Part shown: positions 8,969 to 16,896 of the stretch, piece by piece
How positions within the stretch are numbered: the stretch's first letter is position 1
Layout: each line of letters begins with the position of its first letter
Origin: Oceaniferula marina
GTDB lineage: Bacteria > Verrucomicrobiota > Verrucomicrobiia > Verrucomicrobiales > Akkermansiaceae
Direction: 5' to 3'
Assembly: GCF_013391475.1 (NCBI RefSeq)
Contig: NZ_JACBAZ010000001.1
Location: 826,377-890,376 of the forward strand
Length of the DNA stretch: 64,000 bases
The notes under the pieces: model-generated
Told to the model about the DNA's origin: nothing
Seen by the model: the letters and a program-made list of their open reading frames with translations, nothing else
The model's database searches: none
Position numbers and translations under genes: made by a program

Positions 8969-9006
8969 CCCCAACCCATTTTTGATACGGTTGGGGTTGT
9001 TTTTTC
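8969..9006 (+). terminator. Terminator after the giant fusion gene
   Basis: An 8-bp stem (8969-8976 with 8989-8996) is followed by TTG and a run of six T (9000-9005). It lies about 50 bases after the stop at 8917 and closes the first plus-strand block. Confidence 0.75.
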
Positions 9007-9225
9007 AGGATCAAACACACAACGCCGTATTTGATCGCCATATCATCGCAGCTTTTCCAGCTAAAGGGCACCTCTAAGAAATAGGGCGATTTTCGTTTAA
9101 GCCAAGGCTCCCGTCACTGACAGAAACCACGAAACCACGAAAGACAGGGCTATATCCCGGCGGGGCTAATACCATTTGAGTGGTTCGTTTGTCGGAATGG
9201 CGGGGTTCGTTTGGTCTTGTTTTCA

Positions 9226-9466
9226 TCTCGGCTATCGTCCCGTCAATTTTATACCAAGTAGCAAAACAGACGGGACGATTGCCGAGATAAATTTCTGTTT
9301 TGGCAAGGCGCGACGATGGAATGGTGCGGGCACCATGACTGAGGAGAAACGCAGCCAGAACAGAAATTTATCCGGAACTCTGGTAGACCACGAAGTGCAT
9401 TTCCTCACAGCTTTAAAACTTTCAATCGTCTCATCTGTTTTGCGGAGTGGTATTACTACTTGGTAT
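9226..9466. repeat. Nested inverted-repeat element (MITE- or REP-like)
   Basis: Several inverted repeats are nested here. Outer arms: 9251-9261 with 9456-9466, 9262-9270 with 9434-9442, and 9274-9280 with 9424-9430. Middle arms: 9286-9304 with 9354-9372 (18 of 19 matching). Inner: 9321-9327 with 9330-9336. An alternative local hairpin pairs 9226-9244 with 9269-9287 (18 of 19). The interval 8918-9779 otherwise contains a terminator and a decayed frame. A nominal open frame across the repeat (9176-9508) has no recognisable domain and is better explained by the palindrome. There is no transposase or clear target duplication, so the class of element is inferred. Confidence 0.7.
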
Positions 9467-9484
9467 GAGCCTCCATTTCACGGT

Positions 9485-9763
9485 TCATCCCTTCGGGCCC
9501 AATGCTAGCTTTTGCAAATCAACCCATCGTTTCGATGGTATTTCAAATCGCATAGAACGTTTTTCTTGATCCATGTTCGAGAGATAGGATCCCATACCGT
9601 CTGCATCAATCGCCAGCAACAAATTATTGTGCTCTGTTTGATTCAACGACGGAAAGAAACGTCGACCTTGATAATTAAACCGATCAAGTAACCGTCAATC
9701 CTCATACGGTGACGCGTATAAACACACACCCGAAGTATACAGATCGCGCTCGGGTTTACCCCC
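9485..9763 (-). pseudogene. Decayed reading frame, unidentified protein C-terminus
   Basis: On the minus strand a protein-like frame runs from about 9763 down to a TGA at 9485-9487. It is interrupted by one in-frame TGA at 9695-9697 and bounded upstream by an in-frame TAG at 9764-9766. The translation downstream of the internal stop has normal composition (for example NNLLLAIDADGMGSYLSNM and PSKRWVDLQKLALGP) and no low-complexity runs. It lies just downstream of, and on the same strand as, the thioredoxin-like gene ending at 9780. I do not recognise the family; it could be the 3' remnant of a lost gene. A chance frame is the main alternative. Confidence 0.4.
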
Positions 9764-9779
9764 CTAGACAAGAAGGCAT

Positions 9780-10379
9780 CTACTTCTTCCGACTACGCTC
9801 GAGATCGTAGTCAAGCGGAGTAACTGCTCCATCACGTGGACGTTGCTGAACCCCCTCAGGCAACCAATCGTCCTGAAGCGGTCCGATATATCCTTCCTTA
9901 CGAGGTTTGCTGTCAGGATTGGCCAAATGGTAACGAACGACTTCGAGAAAGCGGTCCGTGTCCACCTTACCTTTGAATTCTTCCAGCAACTGACCTTCCC
10001 GGTATACCCGAAGCGTCGGCACATTGTGAATTTGAAGTCGATCCATCAGCTCGATATTCCGTCCGGCCAGCACTTTGGCAATCAACACCTTGGATGGCAA
10101 GCGGTTGACAGACTCATCAAATTCCGACTTTTCACTATATGAACCCGAGGTTTCTTCGTGATGGAAATCAACAATCACCAGACGACCTGGCTCTTTAATG
10201 ACGGCATCAAACTCAGCCCCGTCAACCATACGGACCTCAGCATACTCCCCCTGAAGAAAGACCTGCTCCAATCCTGTAACCACCACACTGGCCATCTGAA
10301 ATACCACATTCCGCGCGCGCTCGGATGCGGGCAGCACAATAGCACCAGCAGCAAGGCATAGGTAGAAAAAGGTTTTCAC
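9780..10379 (-). CDS. Secreted thioredoxin-fold protein lacking CxxC
   Basis: The 199-residue protein starts at a GTG at 10379 and begins with a probable signal peptide (MKTFFYLCLAAGAIVLPAS). The C-terminal two thirds have thioredoxin-fold features: a central VIVDFH strand, then LQIHNVPTLRVYREGQLLEE with the cis-proline VPT, then a final helix DRFLEVVRYHL. Where WCxxC would stand the sequence reads HHEETSGSYSE, so it cannot be a thiol-disulfide oxidoreductase of the usual kind and is more likely a binding or structural thioredoxin-like protein. After the fold comes a basic, proline-containing tail of about 45 residues. It is a single gene between a remnant frame and a long gap. Confidence 0.72.
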   Translation of the reverse strand: MKTFFYLCLAAGAIVLPASERARNVVFQMASVVVTGLEQVFLQGEYAEVRMVDGAEFDAVIKEPGRLVIVDFHHEETSGSYSEKSEFDESVNRLPSKVLIAKVLAGRNIELMDRLQIHNVPTLRVYREGQLLEEFKGKVDTDRFLEVVRYHLANPDSKPRKEGYIGPLQDDWLPEGVQQRPRDGAVTPLDYDLERSRKK

Positions 10380-10866
10380 AATAAATTCAGAAATAGGGGG
10401 TCAGTAATGGGTCAGGCAGCGCAATGCGCTTCGGCAAGATTTAATGCGTGGAATTCAAATAAGCTGGTTAAGTTCTTACTTTAAGTTGGGCTTCAAATTG
10501 TTGTTGTTCGAACCATTGAAAACGCTCTGTGATGATTGTTCTCTGGTTCGTTTGTTCCCCTGTAAACCCAACTCCTAATACACCACATCCCCTACCTCTC
10601 ATACCAGCATCCGTATCCGACAACTTCCATGATGAGGTTATTTCTGTGACGTTTCTCAGCGATTTTGGGCTCGTGAGGCACGTGCAATGAGTAATTTTCT
10701 ACTCTCTGTGCCACAAAGTATGGACTAGTGAAACGATTATCACAAGATTTAAAGTTATTTTTTTGTAATTTATTCAATCCCCCTTCACATATCCCTATCT
10801 TTACAAGCAGCTTTTCCCGCCATTTATCTTGATAACCAGTGCGTTCTATGCCATTCCCCCGCCCGC
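10380..10866. other. Intergenic stretch before hisS
   Basis: These 487 bases separate the minus-strand thioredoxin-like gene from hisS and must hold two divergent promoters. The part from about 10740 to 10800 is AT-rich. A 44-codon minus-strand frame (10602 down to 10468) and a longer one (10777 to 10592) are open but have no recognised domain; I do not call them genes. No RNA gene or repeat was recognised. Confidence 0.5.
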
Positions 10867-12156
10867 ATGGCCGACAAGCGTTTCCAATCTTTACCCGGGT
10901 TTCGGGATTTCACCCCGCGTGACTGCGCAATCCGCAACTACCTTTTCTCCGTTTGGAAAGAGGTGGCCCACCGTTACGGCTTTGTTGAATATGAAGCTCC
11001 GATTGTCGAATCAACAGACCTCTACCTCAAAAAATCAGGAGGCGAACTGACGACCCAGCTGTTTCGCTTTGAAGACCAAGGCGGCAGAGACATCACCCTG
11101 CGCCCGGAGCTGACCGCATCGCTGGCCCGGATCGTCGGAGCCAACCAGCGCGACTACCCTAAACCACTGAAATGGTTCGAAATCGGCCCCTGCTTTCGCT
11201 ACGAAAAACCACAAAAAGGCCGTGGCCGGGAATTTATCCAGTTCAATGCTGACATCCTGGGCGAAAAATCCGCACATGCGGATGCCGAGCTGATCGCTCT
11301 GGCGATCGACACCATGCTGGCACTTGGATTCAAGCAGGGTGACTTCGTCATCCGGGCATCAGACCGACAAAGCTGGCTAAGCTTCTGTGAACAACACGGC
11401 ATTGACGATCCGTCTGAGTTCTTGCCGATCATCGATCGACTGGAAAAACTCAAGCCTGAGGCCATCGCGGAAAAACTGGCAGCATTCCAAGTGACCCGTG
11501 AGCAAGTCGATGCATTCATCAGCAATCCGGAGAATGCATCAGACGATTTTAAATCCATCCAAGCGGACCTCGATGCCCGAGGGCTCAGTCAATTCCTCGA
11601 GCTCGACCTCACGATTGTTCGGGGCCTCGCCTACTACACCGGTGCTGTCTTTGAGATTTTCGACATCAAAAAGTCGATGCGTGCCGTGGCTGGAGGCGGC
11701 CGATACGATGGCCTGCTCGCGACCCTCTCTGACGGATCGGCGGATTTACCCGCCACCGGATTTGCCATGGGCGACATGGTCATCCGGAACTTCATTGAAG
11801 AGACGCCCCATGCCAAGATGGAAATGGAAGCTTGGCTGCAACGCAATGCCCCCTGCGATGTTTTTGTTGTCCTTGCCGACGATTCAAAACGCAGCCAGGC
11901 TCTGGGCATCATCTCCCGACTCCGTTCAGCCGGAGTCGCTGTTGACTTCCCGCTGTCACGATTGAATGTTGGCAAACAGTTTAAAAAAGCCGAACAATCC
12001 GGCGCCCGCTTTGCCTTGGTGGTTGGGGCTGAATTTCCAGAAATGCAGCTTAAATCCCTCTCTTCACGCACCGAACAACGAATCGCTCCTGAAGAAAATC
12101 CTGTAGACGTCATCCTCCACCAGATCACCCAGCCTGACGGGCCTCTGATCGCCTGA
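10867..12156 (+). CDS. hisS: Histidine--tRNA ligase
   Basis: HisS attaches histidine to tRNA-His in the cytoplasm. The 429-residue protein shows class II synthetase motifs: TLRPELTASLAR, motif 2 in GPCFRYEKPQ (residues 107-116), the histidine-specific GLAYYTG (253-259) and motif 3 around GGGRYDGLL. The C-terminal anticodon-binding domain begins near residue 330 (DVFVVLADD). Its length is typical. The ATG at 10867 gives the expected family N-terminus (LPGFRDFTP). It is followed after 71 bases by aspS, so the two synthetases are probably co-transcribed, an arrangement also seen in other bacteria. Confidence 0.95.
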   Translation: MADKRFQSLPGFRDFTPRDCAIRNYLFSVWKEVAHRYGFVEYEAPIVESTDLYLKKSGGELTTQLFRFEDQGGRDITLRPELTASLARIVGANQRDYPKPLKWFEIGPCFRYEKPQKGRGREFIQFNADILGEKSAHADAELIALAIDTMLALGFKQGDFVIRASDRQSWLSFCEQHGIDDPSEFLPIIDRLEKLKPEAIAEKLAAFQVTREQVDAFISNPENASDDFKSIQADLDARGLSQFLELDLTIVRGLAYYTGAVFEIFDIKKSMRAVAGGGRYDGLLATLSDGSADLPATGFAMGDMVIRNFIEETPHAKMEMEAWLQRNAPCDVFVVLADDSKRSQALGIISRLRSAGVAVDFPLSRLNVGKQFKKAEQSGARFALVVGAEFPEMQLKSLSSRTEQRIAPEENPVDVILHQITQPDGPLIA

Positions 12157-12227
12157 CCAGGCAAGCCAGAAAAACACCAACCCTACCACCCTTTTTCTCC
12201 CCCCCTCACTACCCACATTTTTTTACA

Positions 12228-14054
12228 ATGAGAACGCATACATGTAACGAACTTCACCACTCCAACATTGGAGAAACCGTCACCCTGATCGGCTGGGTCA
12301 ACTCAAACCGGGACCACGGCGGTGTCGCCTTCATCGACCTCCGTGACCGCGAAGGCATGACCCAGGTTGTCTTCCGTCCGGAAGAAAACGCCAAAGCTGC
12401 CGAACTTGCGAAGTCATTGCGCAGCGAGGACATGATCCAAGTTTCCGGTAAGGTGGAAGAACGCCCTGAAATCGACGGCAACTCAACCGTCAACCCCGAC
12501 ATGGCCACCGGCTCCATTGAAATTTCAGCCTCCGAGCTTGTCATCGTTAATAAATCCGAAGTGCTCCCCTTCCAACTCGATAAGGAGTTGTCCAATGAGG
12601 ACCTCCGGATGAAGTACCGCTACCTCGACCTGCGTCGCGCCCGGATGACCCGCAACCTCCGTCTGCGCCACCGGATCACCCAGTCGACCCGAAACTTTCT
12701 CGATGCAGACGGATACTGCGAAATCGAAACGCCGATCCTCTCAAAATCCACTCCTGAAGGTGCCCGCGATTTTCTGGTCCCCTCACGGATGCATCCCAAT
12801 CACTTCTACGCGCTACCTCAGGCACCGCAGCAATACAAACAGCTCCTGATGTGCGGAGGGATCGAAAAATACTTCCAAATCGCCCGCTGCTTCCGCGATG
12901 AAGACCTACGCGCCGACCGCCAACCGGAATTCACCCAGATCGACATTGAGTCCTCATTTGTCACCCCAGACGACATGCACGGACTCATCGAAGGGCTGCT
13001 CGGCAAGGTCTTCAAGGATGCTCTCGGGGTCGAGATTCCGGCATCCTTCGACCGCATGACTTACGTCGATGCGATGAACACCTACGGATCGGACAAACCC
13101 GACCGCCGTTTCGAATATCATTTGACCGAACTTAGCGAAGAGCTCAAGGACTGCGAATTCCGCGTCTTTTCGGGAGCGATCGCCAATGGCGGAGTCGTCA
13201 AGGCGATCAACGCCAAAGGCTTTGCCGGAGCGACCCAAGGACAAATCGAAAAACTGACCCAGACAGCGATCGAAGCCGGATCAAAAGGTTTGGCCTACAT
13301 CCAGGCCCGTGACGTTGACCGCTCAACCTGGCGCTCCCCCTTTGTCAAACGCATGACCGATGAGGAAGTCGAAGCCCTTCGCGAAAAACTCAACATCGAA
13401 CCAGGCGACCTCATCCTGTTTGGAGCCGGCGAATGGGAATCCGTCTGCGAAGTGTTGGGCAGGATTCGTTTGGAATGCGCCAACCTTCAAAACCTGCTGG
13501 AAGGCAACGAGGAGCTGAACTTCCTCTGGGTCACCGAGTTTCCGCTTCTCGGATTCGACGAAGAAGAAAACAAATGGAACGCCGTGCACCACCCGTTCAC
13601 CCGCCCGATCCCCGAAGACGTCGATCAACTGATTGCCGCCACCAAAGCCGAACTTGATGACGAAAGCCAACGCTACGCCGGCCTGCGAGCCCAAGCCTAC
13701 GATGTGGTACTCAACGGTTACGAACTGGGTGGAGGCTCCATCCGAATCCACGAAGCTGAACTTCAAAGTGCCATGTTCACCGCGCTCGGAGTCACCGAGG
13801 AAGAAAAGGAAAGCATGTTCGGCCACATTCTCGAAGCCTTCAAGTTTGGTGCACCTCCACACGGAGGCATCGCCCTCGGCCTCGACCGACTGGCCATGCT
13901 CATCTGTGGTGAGTCCTCGATCCGTGAGGTGATCGCCTTCCCTAAAAACAACCGGGGAATGGACATCATGTCCGCATCCCCAGCTGCGGTCGATTTCAAA
14001 CAGTTGCGCGAGCTTCGCATCCAGAGCACTGTGAAGGACAAACCAAAAGCCTAA
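12228..14054 (+). CDS. aspS: Aspartate--tRNA ligase
   Basis: AspS charges tRNA-Asp (possibly also tRNA-Asn if discriminating residues allow; that cannot be judged here). The 608-residue protein is bacterial-type: an N-terminal OB-fold anticodon domain (GWVNSNRDHGGVAFIDLRD, residues 22-40), a class II core with FRDEDLRADRQPEFTQID (about 221-238), the inserted GAD domain (about 285-420) and motif 3 ALGLDRLAMLI near 550. The start is preceded by a T-run (ACATTTTTTTACA) with no Shine-Dalgarno. The next gene starts 12 bases after its stop. Confidence 0.95.
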   Translation: MRTHTCNELHHSNIGETVTLIGWVNSNRDHGGVAFIDLRDREGMTQVVFRPEENAKAAELAKSLRSEDMIQVSGKVEERPEIDGNSTVNPDMATGSIEISASELVIVNKSEVLPFQLDKELSNEDLRMKYRYLDLRRARMTRNLRLRHRITQSTRNFLDADGYCEIETPILSKSTPEGARDFLVPSRMHPNHFYALPQAPQQYKQLLMCGGIEKYFQIARCFRDEDLRADRQPEFTQIDIESSFVTPDDMHGLIEGLLGKVFKDALGVEIPASFDRMTYVDAMNTYGSDKPDRRFEYHLTELSEELKDCEFRVFSGAIANGGVVKAINAKGFAGATQGQIEKLTQTAIEAGSKGLAYIQARDVDRSTWRSPFVKRMTDEEVEALREKLNIEPGDLILFGAGEWESVCEVLGRIRLECANLQNLLEGNEELNFLWVTEFPLLGFDEEENKWNAVHHPFTRPIPEDVDQLIAATKAELDDESQRYAGLRAQAYDVVLNGYELGGGSIRIHEAELQSAMFTALGVTEEEKESMFGHILEAFKFGAPPHGGIALGLDRLAMLICGESSIREVIAFPKNNRGMDIMSASPAAVDFKQLRELRIQSTVKDKPKA

Positions 14055-14066
14055 CCCATTCAACAA

Positions 14067-14585
14067 ATGACTTGGAACGATCAATTCCTCAAACTCTTCG
14101 AACGCTGCCTCGAACAATACCGGGGCGGCAATGATGACTTCCATTCTTACTACAGTGAGGATGACATCGAATTCCTCGCATCCATTGGGTACAAACCCCG
14201 CGAATTGTTCGACTTCGTCGAGGATCTCGCAGATGAGGGGGAACCAACCGAATCAACAGCCCTATTGGTAGCCGCCGTTCGGCGCGACTATTTCCTCACG
14301 ATTCAAAAAGGCATCCACAGCGACAAGGAAATCACCACCGACGACCTCCCAACCTTTGGAGACACGCTCGGCGAGCTGGCTTACCTGCCAAGAATCCTGA
14401 CCAAGGCCCGAGCCAAACTCAGCGGAGAACTCGACCCTAACATCATGTTCGGCTGCGGAGGTGACCGCAAGTTCCTCCGGGAAAATGGCAATATCCATCC
14501 TGCGGATTTCCTACGCCATGTCTGGGCGGCTGACAAGGATGACAAGGCAGTGCTTGACTACGTCTTGTCCCAACGACCGCAATAA
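14067..14585 (+). CDS. DUF5069-like domain protein
   Basis: The 172-residue cytoplasmic protein has two parts. Residues about 1-75 are helical and acidic (EDDIEFLASIGYKPRELFDF). Residues about 85-165 match the DUF5069 pattern seen in Verrucomicrobiota: LGELAYLPRILTKARAKLSG followed by FGCGGDRKFLRE and a final helical KAVLDYVLS. No catalytic motif can be assigned and no function is known. It starts 12 bases after aspS and precedes a Nudix gene by 48 bases, so it is likely part of the same transcript. Confidence 0.65.
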   Translation: MTWNDQFLKLFERCLEQYRGGNDDFHSYYSEDDIEFLASIGYKPRELFDFVEDLADEGEPTESTALLVAAVRRDYFLTIQKGIHSDKEITTDDLPTFGDTLGELAYLPRILTKARAKLSGELDPNIMFGCGGDRKFLRENGNIHPADFLRHVWAADKDDKAVLDYVLSQRPQ

Positions 14586-14633
14586 GCCCGAGCCCCGGCA
14601 AGCATTAGCCTCTTCATTTACACCCATCCAAGC

Positions 14634-15263
14634 ATGAAAGATTACAAAGGAGAACAAATCCTCGTCGTCACCCGCGATCTGCTGAACAGCCTCGGCAGCT
14701 TCCAAGGGATCAACACCCAAGTCGAGGACTACCTCCCGTCTCTGCTCAATCCGGAGAATAACTTTTTCATGGACCGTGGAGCGGCCGAAGAAGACCCCAG
14801 CCACAAACAACTCATCCCCTACTGCATTTTCCGGGTAAAACAGGATGAAACTACCCGCTACCTCCACTACACCCGTGGTAAATCCGGCGGCGAATCCCGA
14901 CTCCACGCCAGTGGATCTGTCGGCATCGGCGGCCACATCAACCCGGTGGACCAACGTAACGACGCTCTCGGAAAAGAAACCTACATGGCAGGAGTAGAAC
15001 GCGAGATCGACGAAGAACTGAATCTTACCGGCGATCACAGCAACCGGATCATCGCACTGCTCAATGATGACTCCAACAGCGTAGGAGAAGTTCATCTGGG
15101 AGTCGTCCACCTGATCGACCTTGAATCCGACCAGGTCAGAGCAAACGAAGACGCCATCGCCAACCTCGGCTTACTCACTCTTGAAGAACTCCGTGGAGAA
15201 CTCTATGAACGGCTCGAAACCTGGAGCCAACTCTGCGTCGATGTGCTCGATAGCGTCGACTGA
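14634..15263 (+). CDS. Nudix-like hydrolase
   Basis: The 209-residue protein contains a Nudix-box-like segment: GGHINPVD (about residues 102-109) followed, after a short insertion, by AGVEREIDEELNL (about 122-134), which supplies the REx2EE metal-binding core. The spacing between the first Gly and the REIDEEL part is longer than the canonical GX5EX7REUXEEXGU box. N-terminal residues (QILVVTRDLLNSLG) and the phosphoesterase-like pattern are shared with proteins annotated as Nudix phosphoesterases. The substrate is unknown. It sits between the DUF5069 gene and a Cys-pair protein, collinear with hisS-aspS. Confidence 0.75.
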   Translation: MKDYKGEQILVVTRDLLNSLGSFQGINTQVEDYLPSLLNPENNFFMDRGAAEEDPSHKQLIPYCIFRVKQDETTRYLHYTRGKSGGESRLHASGSVGIGGHINPVDQRNDALGKETYMAGVEREIDEELNLTGDHSNRIIALLNDDSNSVGEVHLGVVHLIDLESDQVRANEDAIANLGLLTLEELRGELYERLETWSQLCVDVLDSVD

Positions 15264-15335
15264 AGCCATCCCGACCGTGACCCGGTTTTTATTTCCAGCG
15301 CTTGATTTATCTTAGCCCTCAGGCATGATTCGAAG

Positions 15336-15866
15336 GTGCCTGTTACCTTTGACTCGTTTGAAACTGGAAAACCGTTCCGCCATTGTTGCGATTGCGGGTG
15401 CGAGTTGGTTCACGCCGAGATGTACATCATCAACCAATCGTTTGCCGGCGATGAATGTGTCTTTGAGTTTGCCCTTTGTATGGATTGCCGTGAAAAAATG
15501 CACAACCAACTCTCCGAGCCATCGAAAGTTGCCATGTTCGATTTCATGCACGACCACATCGACATGGAACAACGGGAAGAGCAGCTTGGCACCGACTCAG
15601 CCACCGAGGATTATATTACAAGCTGCATCACCTGCCACCAACCACGCTCGGCAACCAACGGCTACACACTGGGCGCCATGTTCGCCGGCCACGAACTCAT
15701 CAAGGGGCCCTTCCCCATGCTGATGTGCAGCACCTGCGAAGAAGCGCTCGCTGACAGCCTGTCCGATGAAACCCGCAAAGTCTGGGACCGTTTCATCGCA
15801 GAAAATTTCCCCGGGCCACCATCCGAAGTCAAGCTCCCCACCGGTTCCAAACCCGTCCTGATCTAA
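15336..15866 (+). CDS. Cysteine-pair (zinc-ribbon-like) protein of unknown function
   Basis: This 176-residue protein has four Cys clusters: CCDCGCE (residues 17-23), CMDC (about 49-52), CITC (about 92-95) and CSTC (about 129-132), each suited to bind zinc, so it probably carries two zinc-ribbon-like knuckle pairs. I use the GTG at 15336 because the first in-frame ATG (15420) would remove the first Cys cluster. It has no signal peptide or membrane segment. I do not recognise a named family. It is 72 bases after the Nudix gene and 28 bases before prmC, and is probably co-expressed with them. Confidence 0.7.
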   Translation: MPVTFDSFETGKPFRHCCDCGCELVHAEMYIINQSFAGDECVFEFALCMDCREKMHNQLSEPSKVAMFDFMHDHIDMEQREEQLGTDSATEDYITSCITCHQPRSATNGYTLGAMFAGHELIKGPFPMLMCSTCEEALADSLSDETRKVWDRFIAENFPGPPSEVKLPTGSKPVLI

Positions 15867-15894
15867 CTATCCCCCTTGCATTCATCCGAAGTCC

Positions 15895-16863
15895 ATGTCT
15901 CTCACCACCGTTCTAGACACCATCGAAAAAGGTACCATCTACCTCGAAAACAAAGGCATTGATGACGCCAGACGCAATATGCAACTACTGGTCATGCACC
16001 AACTCGGTTGCTCCAGAGTCGAACTCTACATGCAATTCGACCGACCAATGGAAGAATCTGAACTGACACCTCTGCGCGAGCAATTACTCCAGCGAGGCCG
16101 CGGTGTGCCACTTCAACACCTGCTTGGAACCGTAGAATTCTATCGGCGCGAATTTAAAACGGACGCCAGGGCCCTGATCCCGCGCCCGGAAACCGAAGAA
16201 CTTGCGGACATTTTACTGAAGCACCCGGAGCTCCAAGCTCCCCCGCTATCAGAGCCTGAAATACCGGCCCCCAGTCATCTGGCGGAAACTGACACGGATA
16301 AACCAGAGGGAAGCGATACGGCAGAAGAGCCAGAACCATCGACGGATGACCAACGTCTAAGGATTCTCGACATGGGAACCGGCACCGGTGTTCTCGGCCT
16401 CACACTGGCAGCCGAATTCAGCGGACGCTGTCAGGAGGTGCTGCTCGCCGATATTTCAAAAGAGGCGTTGAGTCTGGCCAAGGAAAACACCGAACTACTA
16501 GGAACGCCCCGCTATCAACTCATTCAGACAGACCTCTTCTCACAATTACAAGGTGAACAGTTCCACCTGATTGTTGCCAATCTTCCCTACATCCCGGAAA
16601 GCGACCGCGACTCTCTGTCCTCCGAAGTGATGAACGACCCCACGACGGCACTCTTCGGAGGAAAAGATGGGCTGGACATCATTCGCGATTTCATCCAACA
16701 AGCGCCCTCACATTTACACCCCGGCGGTATGATCGCATTGGAGATCGGGTACGACCAAGCCCCAGAAGTCGAATCCCTACTCCAACAACGTGGTTTCCAA
16801 TCGATCCAAACACACCAAGACTTAAATCAGGTTTCTCGCTTTCCCATCGCCATCTTTCCTTAA
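15895..16863 (+). CDS. prmC: Release factor glutamine methyltransferase
   Basis: PrmC methylates the GGQ glutamine of release factors RF1 and RF2 using SAM. The 322-residue protein has the helical N-terminal domain (to about residue 85), IPRPETEEL, the SAM-binding LDMGTGTGVLGL (about 158-169), and the catalytic NLPY (229-232), which replaces the more common NPPY. A roughly 45-residue acidic, proline- and glutamate-rich segment (about residues 106-152) is inserted between IPRPETEE and the SAM-binding strand, making the protein longer than E. coli PrmC. It is followed after 33 bases by murA. The release-factor-like gene at 25545 is a plausible additional GGQ substrate, but that is speculation. 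Confidence 0.9.
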   Translation: MSLTTVLDTIEKGTIYLENKGIDDARRNMQLLVMHQLGCSRVELYMQFDRPMEESELTPLREQLLQRGRGVPLQHLLGTVEFYRREFKTDARALIPRPETEELADILLKHPELQAPPLSEPEIPAPSHLAETDTDKPEGSDTAEEPEPSTDDQRLRILDMGTGTGVLGLTLAAEFSGRCQEVLLADISKEALSLAKENTELLGTPRYQLIQTDLFSQLQGEQFHLIVANLPYIPESDRDSLSSEVMNDPTTALFGGKDGLDIIRDFIQQAPSHLHPGGMIALEIGYDQAPEVESLLQQRGFQSIQTHQDLNQVSRFPIAIFP

Positions 16864-16896
16864 TCTCCCTCAACCGATAACCAACCACCACGATCC

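Noticed and set aside
9176-9508. Open 110-codon frame on the plus strand
   Set aside because: It coincides with the nested inverted repeats, has no recognised domain and its composition follows the palindromes; treated as a by-product of the repeat.
10592-10777. 61-codon minus-strand frame in the hisS upstream gap
   Set aside because: No domain, no supporting context and ordinary non-coding composition.
13323-14144. Long minus-strand open frame (273 codons) inside aspS
   Set aside because: It is the antisense shadow of a clearly conserved synthetase gene; high GC at third positions of aspS keeps the reverse frame open.
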